NCBI GenBank assembly: GCA_900637135.1 | Contig: LR134353.1 | Coordinates: 1,488,001-1,552,000 of the forward strand | Direction of reading: 5' to 3' | Length of the DNA: 64,000 nucleotides | Source of the DNA: Mycolicibacterium flavescens | GTDB lineage: Bacteria; Actinomycetota; Actinomycetes; Mycobacteriales; Mycobacteriaceae | Shown here: piece by piece, positions 1 through 13,066 of the stretch | Position numbering within the stretch: position 1 is the first letter of the stretch | Layout: every line of letters starts with the position of its first letter | The notes under the pieces: model-generated | What the model was told of the DNA's origin: nothing | What the model saw: the letters and a program-made list of their open reading frames with translations, nothing else | The model's database searches: none | Position numbers and translations under genes: made by a program

Positions 1-228
1 CACTGCGCCACCGCGATCCGCACGGCCGATGAGGCGTTTCACTTCGAACCGCCATCGACCCGCGTGTTAATCACCGCCGCGCAATTGATCGTCGCGGGCG
101 CAACCGAACTGGAGGCTGCCGAGGCCTGCATCCTCGCGCCGCTGTCCACCGACGGTGCCATCACCGACGGCTTGCGTGAGGTCGCCGTGGCCAGCCTGGC
201 CGCTGACGCGCCAAGCACCCCCAGCTAG
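1..228 (+). CDS. C-terminal end of an unrecognised protein (partial)
   Basis: Frame 1 is open from the first base to a TAG at 226-228 and gives 75 residues, so the gene begins upstream of the window. The fragment is rich in Ala, Leu, Thr and Glu, looks soluble and helical, and shows no motif that I recognise. The next gene starts 16 bases downstream with its own GGAAGGAG ribosome site, so the two may be co-transcribed. Function unknown. Confidence 0.5.
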   Translation, partial: HCATAIRTADEAFHFEPPSTRVLITAAQLIVAGATELEAAEACILAPLSTDGAITDGLREVAVASLAADAPSTPS

Positions 229-244
229 GAAGGAGTTGACCCCA

Positions 245-373
245 ATGGATCAGAAGGAAAGAAAGCGTAAGAAGGCGCTGATCATCCTGCAGATAGTCAT
301 CTACGGCTACCTGTTCACGATGTTCGCGATTCAGCTCTACATGTCATTCGCGCGCGGCTGGTGGGAGCTGTGA
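245..373 (+). CDS. Small single-pass membrane protein
   Basis: A 42-residue protein: a very basic N-terminus (KERKRKK at residues 4-10), one hydrophobic helix at about residues 11-35, and a short C-terminal tail ending WWEL. The positive-inside rule predicts a cytoplasmic N-terminus. The start at 245 is preferred over an in-frame ATG at 155 because a GGAAGGAG Shine-Dalgarno lies just before it and the longer form would overlap the previous gene. The stop overlaps the next start (GTGA at 370), implying translational coupling to another membrane protein. No known family; possibly a small subunit of a complex with the following membrane proteins. Confidence 0.6.
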   Translation: MDQKERKRKKALIILQIVIYGYLFTMFAIQLYMSFARGWWEL

Positions 374-1092
374 ATCTGCCGCTGCTGAGCCGCCGTTCGA
401 AGACGCTGGCCGCACGAGACGATTCCGTGAGCCTCGAGGAGCACCACGAGGAATCGCGGCTCGCCCAGCGTCGTGCCGACAAGTGGATGATCGTCGGTGC
501 CGCGTTGATGGGGATGTGGGTGCCCGGGCTCATCGGGTTTCCCATCTTCATGCGTGGCGTATGGCTACAACGTCAGGCCGCGCGCGCCGGACTGTCGATG
601 CGGCCGATGATCGTCACCCTGATCGGTTATCTCGTGCTGATCGACGGGATGCTGAACAGCCTCGGCTGGGCGCTGGACCTGGTCGCCAACCACACGCTGA
701 TCAACCGCGTGCTGATGGTCGGCTGGGGCGCGATGTTCGACGCCGGCTACTTCTGGCACTACAACGAACTGTGGGTAGGGGGTGCGGCCGGACCGGGCGA
801 GAAGTCGATGGTGTTCGGGATGATCCTGACGGTCTTCGCGATGCGATGCGCCGCGGCGATCGGTTTCCTGCAGATGAAGCGCTGGGGCCATCAGTGGATG
901 ATCATCACCTGCTGGATGGGTGTGCTCATCTGGTGCCTGTACGTCTTCAACATGACGATGTACGCCGACGTGCGCTATGCCGGGGTGGTCTTCCCGGTCA
1001 TCGGATGGTGGCTGTACGACATCTTCTACATCACGCCCTTCTTGGCCATTCCGTATCTCCACACGGTCAATCGCGAAATCTTCACAGACTGA
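370..1092 (+). CDS. Polytopic membrane protein, function unknown
   Basis: About 240 residues with roughly six hydrophobic segments (near residues 38-63, 73-97, 103-125, 137-158, 165-185 and 195-225). The N-terminal 35 residues are charged and cytoplasm-like. Start chosen at the GTG that overlaps the previous stop by 4 bases; an in-frame GTG three codons upstream is possible. Aromatic residues (W, Y, F, H) are abundant in the second half, including a WHYNELW stretch, but I cannot assign a family. It lies in a membrane-protein trio ahead of reductase, P450 and ERG2-like genes, so a lipid- or electron-transfer-related role is a guess only. Confidence 0.65.
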   Translation: MNLPLLSRRSKTLAARDDSVSLEEHHEESRLAQRRADKWMIVGAALMGMWVPGLIGFPIFMRGVWLQRQAARAGLSMRPMIVTLIGYLVLIDGMLNSLGWALDLVANHTLINRVLMVGWGAMFDAGYFWHYNELWVGGAAGPGEKSMVFGMILTVFAMRCAAAIGFLQMKRWGHQWMIITCWMGVLIWCLYVFNMTMYADVRYAGVVFPVIGWWLYDIFYITPFLAIPYLHTVNREIFTD

Positions 1093-1113
1093 ACAGGTTC
1101 AAGGAGCCGAGCC

Positions 1114-1554
1114 ATGACATCGTCTTCGCTTACACCCGACAGCAGCGAAAAAGACAAGACCGACGATCTACCGCCGGGCACCACGCCGTATTACGCGCGG
1201 ATGCACCTCTACATCAAGCGTGCCGTGCTCGTCTGCCTGGTTGCGCTGGTGATCGAGGGAGCGTTCACGCTGCCGTTCATGGCCGTCTACTACGGCTATC
1301 CGACTCTCAGCCTCACCGAGATCTGTAGCGAGCTACTCAAGGTGCGCTACTCCGATGACGCGCTGGAGTGCAAGGTGCCGTACCCGCCGCTGGGTCCCCC
1401 TGAGGGCGCCGAGGGCAAGGACACCGCTCAAGACGAGTGGGGCATCCAACCGGTACCGAAGTACAACAGGATCGGCTGGCGTGAACTGGTCCGCATCCAC
1501 GAAGAGCGGGAAGCGCGGCAAGCCGCCCAATCCCAAGGCAATCCGGCTCCGTGA
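1114..1554 (+). CDS. Single-pass membrane protein, function unknown
   Basis: A 146-residue protein with a polar N-terminus, one transmembrane helix at about residues 34-58, and an 85-residue soluble C-terminal part. The latter contains two cysteines (in EICSEL and LECKVP) that could form a disulphide if the part is extracytoplasmic. An AAGGAG ribosome site precedes the ATG. It follows the polytopic membrane protein after 21 bases and precedes the first reductase by 70 bases, so it probably belongs to the same operon. No recognised family. Confidence 0.6.
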   Translation: MTSSSLTPDSSEKDKTDDLPPGTTPYYARMHLYIKRAVLVCLVALVIEGAFTLPFMAVYYGYPTLSLTEICSELLKVRYSDDALECKVPYPPLGPPEGAEGKDTAQDEWGIQPVPKYNRIGWRELVRIHEEREARQAAQSQGNPAP

Positions 1555-1624
1555 ACCGAAAACCGGCCGCGCGCGGGTTCCGTTCGTGCCCAGTCGTGTT
1601 CAGCCCTGCCCAACGGTCGGCGGC

Positions 1625-2666
1625 ATGACGTATCGGATCGTCCAATGGACGACGGGAAACGTTGGCAAGCGATCCGTCCGCGCCGTCGCGATCAATCCGC
1701 AGCTGGAGCTGGTCGGCTGCTATGCGTGGTCGAAGGACAAAGTCGGTCGCGATGTGGGGGAGCTGTGCGGCATCGACGCGCTCGGCGTGTCCGCGACCGA
1801 TGACATTGACGTCCTGCTGGCGCTGGAGCCGGATTGCGTTGTCTACAACCCGATGTTCGCCGATGTGGACGAGATGGTCCGGATTCTGCGCGCGGGCGTC
1901 AACATCGTCTCCACGTCCGAGTTCATCACCGGACACTTCTTCGGCGACGACCGCGACCGCATCGTCGAAGCCTGTCGGGACGGCGGCTCGACCATCTTCG
2001 GCAGCGGAATCAACCCCGGGTTCATCCAACTCTTCGCCGTCGTTTCGGCCGGGCTGTCCGAACGCGTGGACAAGGTTTCGGTCGTGGAGGCCATCGACAC
2101 CACCATCTACAACTCGCCCGACACCGAGAAGCCGATGGGCTTCGGGTATCCGATCGGCCATCCGGACCTCAAGTCGATCACCGAGAAGGGTTCGGCCATC
2201 TTCCGCGACGGTGTCCTGCTCGTCGCTGACGCACTCGGCGTCCAACTCGACGAGGTCCGCTGCGACGTCGCATACGCCCAGACCACCGCTGACCTCCAAC
2301 TGCCCGGCGACTGGTTGATCGCCAAAGGCTGTGTCGCCGGAGTCGATGTCGGCTGGAAAGGAATCGTCGGCGGCAAGGAGGTCATCGAAATCCGCGGCCG
2401 GTGGCGCAAAGGCCAGACACTCGAACCGGATTGGGAACTCGACATGGGCTACACCGTGGAGGTTCAAGGCACACCCACGATCAAGACCACCCTGAGTTTC
2501 CTTCCTCCGGAAGGCTTCGTCGGTGAGACCATCGACGACTACATCATGCTGGGCCTGTCGATCGTCGCGATGCCCGCGATCACCGCGATCCCGGCCGTCG
2601 TGGCCGCGCCACCGGGCATCGCGACCTACACCGATCTGCCGCTGCTGCTCCCGAGAGGAGTCCTCA

Positions 2667-2674
<8 letters not shown>
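1625..2674 (+). CDS. Dihydrodipicolinate-reductase-like NAD(P)H-dependent dehydrogenase, copy 1
   Basis: A 349-residue protein of the family related to DapB and to amine/2,4-diaminopentanoate dehydrogenases, common in actinobacterial catabolic clusters. The N-terminal Rossmann motif is visible at residues 8-16 (WTTGNVGKR), followed by a middle domain containing a GSGINPGF loop. The true family reaction here is unknown; these proteins often sit beside P450 and CoA genes and are not lysine-biosynthetic. The ATG at 1625 is used rather than the longer open frame upstream because homology begins there and the upstream part overlaps the preceding gene. The stop overlaps the start of its paralogue at 2667. 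Confidence 0.85.
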
Positions 2675-6529
<3,855 letters not shown>

Positions 6530-6530
<1 letters not shown>

Positions 6531-7105
6531 TGCGGTACAGGATCGATCCCGACGTGCTGCACGGCGTCGCCCAGCAGGTCGTCGGATTGCCCGTGGACAG
6601 CGGCGAACTCACCACGCGCGCCGTCGAACTGCTCGCCGACGCGTACCCCGACCTGATCGATGCGACACCGGGACGATGGGTGGCGAGCAAAGCGGGCGGC
6701 ATCCTCGGCAAGGTGCGGTTCGTGTACTTCAGCCCGCGTGAGTACATCGTGATCTTCGGTTCACCGACGGGCACGCAGGGTTTCTCCGGTCGCTACAAGC
6801 GGGTGCAGATCCACAAGTTCCTGATGGCGGGCCGGATCGACTCCTACGACCTCGAATCCGACGACAACACCGCAATGGTGTTGCTTCCGGGTGAGCGGAC
6901 ATGCTTGGAGAAGGGGCAGGCGCGGGGCCTGACCATCCATCCCGGGTCGTGGCACATCGAATACGGGCGCGGTGCAGTGGCGACGACTCTGCCGTTCGCG
7001 ATGGTCGACACGTTGCTGGTGTCACTCGAATTGGACTCGGTCCGCCGTTCGACGGTCGAGTTCTCGCGGTTGATCCGTCGCCGGCCGCGTCCACGCGCCC
7101 GGTAG
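6530..7105 (+). CDS. ERG2 / sigma-1 receptor family protein (sterol C8-isomerase-like)
   Basis: A 191-residue protein that I recognise as homologous to fungal ERG2 (sterol delta8-delta7 isomerase) and the vertebrate sigma-1 receptor. Matching landmarks in order: an AGG turn then EYIVIFGSPTG (sigma-1 EYVLLFGTALG), SGRY at residues 86-89 (sigma-1 HSGRY), PGE, a GxA loop, EYGRG at 144-148 with the ligand-binding Glu of sigma-1 (E172), and a TLPFAMVDT helix (sigma-1 TLAFALADT). The N-terminal transmembrane helix of eukaryotic members is absent, and the residue aligning with sigma-1 Asp126 is not obviously acidic. It is translationally coupled to two P450s. Its last 84 bases overlap the convergent transporter gene. 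A role in isomerising a sterol-like double bond is an inference. Confidence 0.8.
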
Positions 7106-8356
7106 GAAGCAGGCCGATATCGCCGAGATCACCGAAACGGCAACGAGATAGGCCACAATCGAGTTGCTCGTTCTGGTCGCCGTGTACAGGGCAGTGGCGA
7201 TCGTCGGAGCGAACGCCGAACCCACCACCTGGGACAGGGTGTAACCGATCGACACGCCGCTGTAGCGGACGTCGGGATCGAACGCGAGGCTGAACAGCGA
7301 GCCGGTCACGCCCGCGGCCGGCGCCATCGCGAGGCCGAAGACCAGCAGGAGCGCGGCACCGAAGAGCACCGCGCTGCCCGTGTTGATCAGCGCGAACGCC
7401 GGGCCGATCGAGATGCCCATCAGGATCACGCCTGCCAGGAAGACGGGTTTTCGGCCCAGCCGGTCAGAAAGCGTCCCGAACATCGGGTAGGTCGCGACCG
7501 CTACCACCGCCGCCACGGCCACCCCGAAAAGCGCTTGCGTGCGGTCGATCCCGGCGACGGTCGTGCCGTACGACACCAGGTAGGCCACGCAGATGTATGC
7601 GAACACTCCTTGAGACAGGTACGCCCCGGCGACCAGCAGTATCTGCTTCCAGTGCCTGCGGAACGCGTCGGCGATCGGCATGCGCACCACTTGTTCGCGC
7701 CGCCGCAGAGCCGCGAAGTCCGGGCTTTCCGATATGGAAAGCCGGATCACCAGGCCGATGACGATGAGCAGCGCGCTGGCCACGAACGGGATGCGCCACC
7801 CCCACGCCAGGAACTGGTCGTCGGGGAGTCGTGACACCGCCCAGAAGGCCAGCGTCGCGCATGCCGTCCCGGCGGGCGCACCCATCTGAGGGAACGCCCC
7901 GTAGAGCCCTTTGTGGCGGTCCGAGGCGTGCTCCACGGCCATCAGCGTCGCACCGCCCCACTCGCCTCCGACCGCGAAACCCTGCGCGAGCCGCAACACG
8001 GTCAACAGAATCGGGGCGGCGAGGCCGATCTGGGCGTAGGTCGGCAGTAGCCCCATGAGCACCGTCGCGGTCCCCATCACGAGCAGCGAGTAGACGAGCA
8101 TCTTCTTGCGCCCGACGCGGTCCCCGAAGTGACCGAACACCACGCCACCGAGGGGGCGCGCGACGAACCCGACGCCAAAGGTGGCGAACGACAACAGCAA
8201 TCCCGTGGCAGGTGACACGGCGGGAAAGAACAGTTTCGGGAACACCAGCGCGGCGGCGGTGCCGTAGATGAGGAAGTCGTAGAACTCGACAGTTGTTCCG
8301 ATGAAGCTGGCCAGCCCGACGCGCATCGGCGAGACCGGTGAAGACACCGTCGACAT
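7022..8356 (-). CDS. MFS transporter, metabolite:H+ symporter (MHS) type, copy 1
   Basis: A 444-residue 12-helix major facilitator of the MHS family that imports organic acids or osmolytes with protons. Seen: the N-terminal signature GTTVEFYDFLIYG, the helix 2-3 loop GDRVGRKK, LAQGFAVGGEWGG, and GTLSDRLGRKP in the second half. The ATG at 8356 is the first start that keeps the family N-terminus; the frame stays open into the neighbouring transporter gene, which is not a fusion. The 3' end overlaps the convergent ERG2-like gene by 84 bases. It lies 86 bases downstream of a second MHS transporter on the same strand. Confidence 0.88.
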   Translation of the reverse strand: MSTVSSPVSPMRVGLASFIGTTVEFYDFLIYGTAAALVFPKLFFPAVSPATGLLLSFATFGVGFVARPLGGVVFGHFGDRVGRKKMLVYSLLVMGTATVLMGLLPTYAQIGLAAPILLTVLRLAQGFAVGGEWGGATLMAVEHASDRHKGLYGAFPQMGAPAGTACATLAFWAVSRLPDDQFLAWGWRIPFVASALLIVIGLVIRLSISESPDFAALRRREQVVRMPIADAFRRHWKQILLVAGAYLSQGVFAYICVAYLVSYGTTVAGIDRTQALFGVAVAAVVAVATYPMFGTLSDRLGRKPVFLAGVILMGISIGPAFALINTGSAVLFGAALLLVFGLAMAPAAGVTGSLFSLAFDPDVRYSGVSIGYTLSQVVGSAFAPTIATALYTATRTSNSIVAYLVAVSVISAISACFLPGAWTRPATDQPRELDRRTADRVQFE

Positions 8357-8442
8357 GCATCGATTGTGTGCCATCCCCGATTCGGTGCACCCGGTTGCGA
8401 TGAGCGCGACCAAATACGCCGAAATCGCCCCACTTGTGTGCG

Positions 8443-9741
8443 TTATGTGTGCACCGTTGCCCGCAACGGCTGCCGCGCGGTTTCCCGCATCGTCAAAAGT
8501 GTCGCAATACTGATCACGGCCGCGGCGATCACGTAGTAAGCCGGGGCGATCTGGTTGCCCGTGCGGTCGACGAGCCATGTCGCCACGTACGGCGCGGTAC
8601 CGCCGAAGACGGCCACCGACATGTTGTATCCGATGGAGTAGCCGCTGGAGCGGACTCTGGTGGCGAACAACTCGGCGCCGGCGGCCAGAGATGCGGACAC
8701 AAACACCGACTCCAGCGCTGCCAGGGCGGCGTGGGCGGCGACGGCAGCGGCCAGCGAGCCCGAATTCAACAGCAGGAACAGCGGATACGCGAAGACGGCG
8801 AAACCGATTGCGCCCGAGTACAGCAGCGGCTTGCGTCCGATCCGGTCGGACAGCGCGCCGAGCGGCGGGATCAAGATGATCGCCACGATGCTCGCGACGG
8901 CGATCGAGACGAAGGCGTCGACCTTGGTGAACTCGAGAGTCTCGGTGAAATACGTTGGCAGGTAGGTGAACACGATGTAAAAGCCGACGTTGTGAATGAC
9001 GACCAGGCCGGCGATCTGCAGGATGGGGCGCCACGAGGTGCGCAGCGCCTCGCGCAGGGGCGACGTGGCTACCTCGCCCTTCTCGCGCAGGTTTTCGAAC
9101 TCCGGCGTGTCGCTCAACTGCAGCCGGATGTAGAGGCCGACGACGCCGAGCGCACCGGCGATCAGGAAGGGGATCCGCCAACCGTAGGAATCCATCGCCG
9201 ATTCGGACAGGACGGTTTCGAGACCGGTGACCGTCAGCGCCCCCAGGAGGAAACCGACGACCACCGACCACACCAGGAACGACACGATGAAGCCGCGGTG
9301 TCTGTCGGTGGCGTACTCGGCGAGGAAGCAGGCCCCGCTGCCGTACTCGCCGCCCGCCGAGAAGCCCTGCAAACACCGCAGAAACAGCAAGATCAGCGGT
9401 GCCGCCACGCCGATCGACTCGTAGCTCGGGACCAGGCCGATGACCAGAGTCGAGGCCGACATCAACAGAATGACCAGCGCGAGAACGCGTTGGCGGCCGA
9501 TCCGGTCGCCGAGTGGACCGAAGAAGAAGCCGCCCAACGGCCGCATGAAGAACGCGGCGGCGAAGACGGCGAAAGTACTCAGCAGCGCGGCGGTCTCGTC
9601 ACCCGGGGGGAAGAACTTCTCGGCGATATAGGTCGCCAACAACCCGTAGATGGCGAAGTCGAACCACTCCACGGCGTTGCCGATCGACGCGCCGGTAACC
9701 GCTTTGCGAACGGCTCGGGGTTCCGCGGTGCGCACAGCCAT
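8443..9741 (-). CDS. MFS transporter, MHS type, copy 2
   Basis: A 432-residue proline/betaine/shikimate-like symporter. Seen: [34 protein letters not shown] and [11 protein letters not shown], the standard MHS motifs. The ATG at 9741 lies where the family begins; a longer frame to 9900 would run into the cyclase gene. It shares the MHS plan with copy 1 but is not a recent duplicate. It is co-oriented with the cyclase upstream (29-base gap), so both transporters may be transcribed with it and with the CoA ligase cluster. Substrate unknown, plausibly a carboxylic acid used by the CoA ligases nearby. Confidence 0.88.
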   Translation of the reverse strand: MAVRTAEPRAVRKAVTGASIGNAVEWFDFAIYGLLATYIAEKFFPPGDETAALLSTFAVFAAAFFMRPLGGFFFGPLGDRIGRQRVLALVILLMSASTLVIGLVPSYESIGVAAPLILLFLRCLQGFSAGGEYGSGACFLAEYATDRHRGFIVSFLVWSVVVGFLLGALTVTGLETVLSESAMDSYGWRIPFLIAGALGVVGLYIRLQLSDTPEFENLREKGEVATSPLREALRTSWRPILQIAGLVVIHNVGFYIVFTYLPTYFTETLEFTKVDAFVSIAVASIVAIILIPPLGALSDRIGRKPLLYSGAIGFAVFAYPLFLLLNSGSLAAAVAAHAALAALESVFVSASLAAGAELFATRVRSSGYSIGYNMSVAVFGGTAPYVATWLVDRTGNQIAPAYYVIAAAVISIATLLTMRETARQPLRATVHT

Positions 9742-9770
9742 GCCGCTGTATTCCCCACCGGTCCACCTCT

Positions 9771-11237
9771 TTAACCAGGGTCGGCGATGGGTGTCCACAG
9801 GTCGGTGGGCGCGGATCGACCGCGCAGCGTTTCCGACCCGTGCGCCTCCCAGCACCGTCGTTCCGGTCCGCCGGCGCGCTCGAGCGCGCGGCCCGAGCAC
9901 AGCGCTCGCGCGGGAAACTCCTTGGCGCGGTCGGCCAGCCGTGCCGCTTCGTTGACCGCGTCCCCGACGACGGTGTATTCGTACCGGTTCTCGGCGCCGA
10001 TGTTGCCTGCGAACACCGGGCCGGCCGACACTCCGATCCCGAAGTCGAGCTGCAGGCGCTGCAGGTCGGTGACCAGCACGCGTGCGGTCGTCAGCGCCGC
10101 CGCCGCCGGATCATCGACGCGCAGGGGAGCGCCGAACACGGCCAGCGCCGCGTCGCCTTGGAACTTGTTGATCAAGCCGTGCCGCTGGTCCACGGCCGCG
10201 ACGACGACGCGGAAGAACTCGTTGAGCAGTTTGGCGACCTCGGCCGGCTCGTGGGTGACCGCCAACCGGGTCGACCCGACCAGATCGATGAACAGGACCG
10301 CGACGTCGCGTTCGTCGCCTGACAGCGATTCGTTCTCCTCGACGGCTCGCCGGACCACGTCCTCGCCGACGTGGCGGCCGAACAGGTCGCGCAGCCTGTC
10401 ACGCTCGCGCAGCCCGGCCACCATGCTGTTGAAACCGCGTTGGAGGCGGCCGATCTCGGACCACTCATAGACCTCGACGGATCGCTCGATATGGCCGCGC
10501 TGGACCTCTCCCATCGCGGCGACGACTTCTTGAACGGGGTCCGAAATCGACATCGAGGTCAGGATCAGCGAGCGCAGACCGAGCACGACCGCCACCAACG
10601 CGAGCACGATCAGCGCCAACTCGATCGGGGCCGTCTCTTCGATCAGCCATCCGTTGTTCCGCATCACCAACAGCACGGCGATCGCCACACCCGGAAGCGC
10701 GGTGCACACGGTCCACATCAGCAGCAGCCGTGCCCGAACGCCGGGAGCTGTCAACCGCGATGTGCTGGAATCCGGTGCCACGCTGGCCAATACGGGTCGT
10801 AACGTCCGCAGCGTGAACAGGAAACCGGTGCACACCGTGGCGATCGTTCCGAAGAGCATCGCCGATCCGATCACCGCCAGCGCCTCGGATCCGGCGTTGA
10901 GGTTCAGCGGTACCAGGACCGCGGCGGTGAGGATCCACGGTGCCACCGTGGCCGCGGCCTGGCGACGCATCATCCTCAGCGTCGAGTGCCGTTCGTCGGC
11001 GGTGGGAGGGCGCCCCTCGCGCAGATACCGCAGCGCCGGGCGCAAGATGTAGGCGGCGCTGAAGCCGACCGTGGCGGTACCGACAGTGAGCAGCGCTGCC
11101 GCGGTGATCGCATTGCCGAGGGTGACCACGCTGCGCCCGGCCAGCAGCCCGACGATCACGATGACCTCGATCGCCGTCAGTAGGTAGGCAGACGCAAGGC
11201 CGGCCACGTACCGGGTGAGCAGGCGGCGTGGCCTCAC
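9771..11237 (-). CDS. Membrane-bound class III adenylate cyclase with HAMP domain
   Basis: A 488-residue protein built like M. tuberculosis Rv1318c/Rv1319c/Rv1320c: six transmembrane helices (about residues 12-34, 43-66, 97-113, 120-143, 170-194 and 205-227), a HAMP region (to about 280) and a C-terminal class III catalytic domain. Metal-binding Asp318 (FIDLVGST) and Asp362 (KFQGD), adenine-selecting Lys358 and Asp426 (VVGD), and transition-state Asn429/Arg433 are all present, so it should make cAMP. The start is GTG. It lies between a small unknown protein gene and two transporter genes on the same strand, suggesting cAMP signalling tied to nutrient uptake. Confidence 0.9.
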   Translation of the reverse strand: MRPRRLLTRYVAGLASAYLLTAIEVIVIVGLLAGRSVVTLGNAITAAALLTVGTATVGFSAAYILRPALRYLREGRPPTADERHSTLRMMRRQAAATVAPWILTAAVLVPLNLNAGSEALAVIGSAMLFGTIATVCTGFLFTLRTLRPVLASVAPDSSTSRLTAPGVRARLLLMWTVCTALPGVAIAVLLVMRNNGWLIEETAPIELALIVLALVAVVLGLRSLILTSMSISDPVQEVVAAMGEVQRGHIERSVEVYEWSEIGRLQRGFNSMVAGLRERDRLRDLFGRHVGEDVVRRAVEENESLSGDERDVAVLFIDLVGSTRLAVTHEPAEVAKLLNEFFRVVVAAVDQRHGLINKFQGDAALAVFGAPLRVDDPAAAALTTARVLVTDLQRLQLDFGIGVSAGPVFAGNIGAENRYEYTVVGDAVNEAARLADRAKEFPARALCSGRALERAGGPERRCWEAHGSETLRGRSAPTDLWTPIADPG

Positions 11238-11250
11238 CCAGTGGAAGGTA

Positions 11251-11553
11251 TCAGTCGCTCGCAGGTAGCGGCTTGGCTTCCTTGAGAGACAGCGGCGTGG
11301 TGCCCACGCTCAGTGTTCCGGTCCCGGCTTTGGTCACCAGGACCTCGGCGCCGTTCTCGTCGACGTAGCGCTTACCCATCGCGTTGCCGCCGGACAGTTC
11401 CGGGTCCATCTGGGCGTCGGCGGACTTCTCGGCGTCCAGGGGCACCATCGGAACGCCGCCCGCACGCAGGTCGTCGAGGCTGTCCGAGCTGCGCACGACG
11501 ATGACCTGGGTGTCACACACCTGGCTCTGCAGTCGCGTGCCGTTCTTGATCAT
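11251..11553 (-). CDS. Small conserved-looking protein of unknown function
   Basis: A 100-residue soluble protein with a good AAGGAG ribosome site. The sequence has a beta-rich pattern, one Cys (residue 13) and a central MVPLDAEK segment; no catalytic motif is recognised. It lies 13 bases after the CoA ligase gene and 13 bases before the cyclase gene in the same direction, so it is probably part of the SDR-ligase operon and could be a partner of the ligase. Confidence 0.65.
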   Translation of the reverse strand: MIKNGTRLQSQVCDTQVIVVRSSDSLDDLRAGGVPMVPLDAEKSADAQMDPELSGGNAMGKRYVDENGAEVLVTKAGTGTLSVGTTPLSLKEAKPLPASD

Positions 11554-11566
11554 GCTGGGCTCCTTG

Positions 11567-13066
11567 CTATTTGGTGGCTGTCAACTCGGCGATCAGTTCT
11601 CGGCGCAGCACCTTGCCGGTCGCGTTGGTCGGCAACTCGTCGCGGAACACGACGCGGTCGGGCGTTCGCGATCCACGCAACTGGCGGCGCACATGCTCAC
11701 GCAGTTCGTCGGCGTCCGGGGTGGCCGGGCCGTCCGGAGTGTCGGCCGGGACCACGACCGCGACGATGATCTGTCCCCACTGCGGGTCCTCGGGCCCCAC
11801 CACGGCACAATCGCGCACCGCCGGATGCTCGACCAGGACGTCCTCGATCTCGGCCGGTGCGATGTTCTCGCCACCGCGGATGATCGTGTCGTCGGAGCGC
11901 CCACCGATGAACAGGTAGCCGTCCTCGTCGAGCATCGCGATGTCCTTGGTCGGGAACCACCCGTCGGCGTCGAGCACCGATCCGATCTCGGTGTAGCGGC
12001 CGGACACCTGGTCGCCGCGGACGAAGAGTTCCCCGGTCTGCCCGGGGCCGAGCACTTCGCCGTCGGCGTCGCGGATCTGAACCTCGATCCCCGGCACCGG
12101 CTGGCCGACCGAGCCCAGCCTGCGCAGCACGGACTCGACGGATGAGGCGAGCGCCTCGCGGTGGTCATCGGGCCCGAGCACGGCGATGGTCGAGCTGGTC
12201 TCGGTCAAGCCGTAGGCGTTGACGAAGCCGACGTCCGGCAGCAGCGAAAGCGCCTTGCGCACCAATGGAAGCGGCACCTTCGAGCCGCCGTAGGCCAGGC
12301 TGCGCAGGGTCGGCAGCGACACGTTGTCCGACTCCAGGGCAGCCACGATGCGGTCCAGCATCGTCGGCACGACCGTCGCCGACGTCACGCCCTCATCGCG
12401 CACCAACCGGATCCATTCGTGGGCGTCGAACTGCGGCAGGTACACCATCTTTCGGCCGGCGTACAGGTTGGACAGCGCCGCGCTGACACCGGCGATGTGG
12501 TACGGCGGAACACAGATCAACGCGGCGTCGCCGGCTTCGGCGGAGTCGAACTCCACCGTGCCGGTGATATAGCTGGTGAGGTTGCTGTGCGTCAGCTCAA
12601 CGGCTTTCGGCCGCGACGTGGTTCCCGACGTGAACAGCACGACCCCCACGTCCTCGGGGTCGGGGAACTCCGCGGCCGGCGCGGCGGTACGCGCGGCGTC
12701 GAGGAACTCGTCGGACCCGATCACCTGCTTGCCCGCGCCGGCCACCATCTCGCGGTATTCGGCGTCGGCGACGACGAGGGGCTGGGGGAGGCGATCGATG
12801 AGCTCACGAAGCCCGTCGGCGGACAGCCGGTAGTTCAGCGGCGTCACCGGCACCGCGGCGCGCGCGGACGAGAACAGCAGCAGGGGCAGCATCGCCCCGC
12901 CCATGCCGACGTACGCGACGTGCGACGCGCCGGACGCCGCGATGACGCCGGCCCCGCCGTCGGCCAGGGCGCTCAACTCACCTGTGGTCAGCCGCAATTC
13001 GCCCGACACCACGGCGGTGCGGTCCGGATTGCTCGAGGCCATCTCGAGCAGCAGTGAGATGCTCAT
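11567..13066 (-). CDS. AMP-dependent acyl/aryl-CoA ligase
   Basis: A 499-residue ANL-superfamily enzyme that activates a carboxylic acid to its CoA thioester via an acyl-AMP. Seen: P-loop FTSGTTSRPKAV, the YGLTETSS motif, the hinge region around WFPTKDIAMLDEDG then GGRSDDTIIRGGENI, and the C-terminal catalytic Lys in NATGKVLRREL. Its start overlaps the end of the upstream SDR gene by four bases. Substrate unknown; the context suggests it feeds the CoA-dependent pathway across the divergent promoter. Confidence 0.9.
   Translation of the reverse strand: MSISLLLEMASSNPDRTAVVSGELRLTTGELSALADGGAGVIAASGASHVAYVGMGGAMLPLLLFSSARAAVPVTPLNYRLSADGLRELIDRLPQPLVVADAEYREMVAGAGKQVIGSDEFLDAARTAAPAAEFPDPEDVGVVLFTSGTTSRPKAVELTHSNLTSYITGTVEFDSAEAGDAALICVPPYHIAGVSAALSNLYAGRKMVYLPQFDAHEWIRLVRDEGVTSATVVPTMLDRIVAALESDNVSLPTLRSLAYGGSKVPLPLVRKALSLLPDVGFVNAYGLTETSSTIAVLGPDDHREALASSVESVLRRLGSVGQPVPGIEVQIRDADGEVLGPGQTGELFVRGDQVSGRYTEIGSVLDADGWFPTKDIAMLDEDGYLFIGGRSDDTIIRGGENIAPAEIEDVLVEHPAVRDCAVVGPEDPQWGQIIVAVVVPADTPDGPATPDADELREHVRRQLRGSRTPDRVVFRDELPTNATGKVLRRELIAELTATK

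Noticed and set aside
7022..9376. A 784-residue minus-strand open frame seeming to fuse two transporters
   Set aside because: Only the part from 8356 downstream has transporter sequence; the upstream part is the shadow of the second transporter, read in another frame.
8434..9774. A 446-residue plus-strand open frame opposite the second transporter
   Set aside because: Gln/Arg/Asp-rich shadow with no hydrophobic or catalytic pattern, whereas the minus strand shows all MHS motifs.
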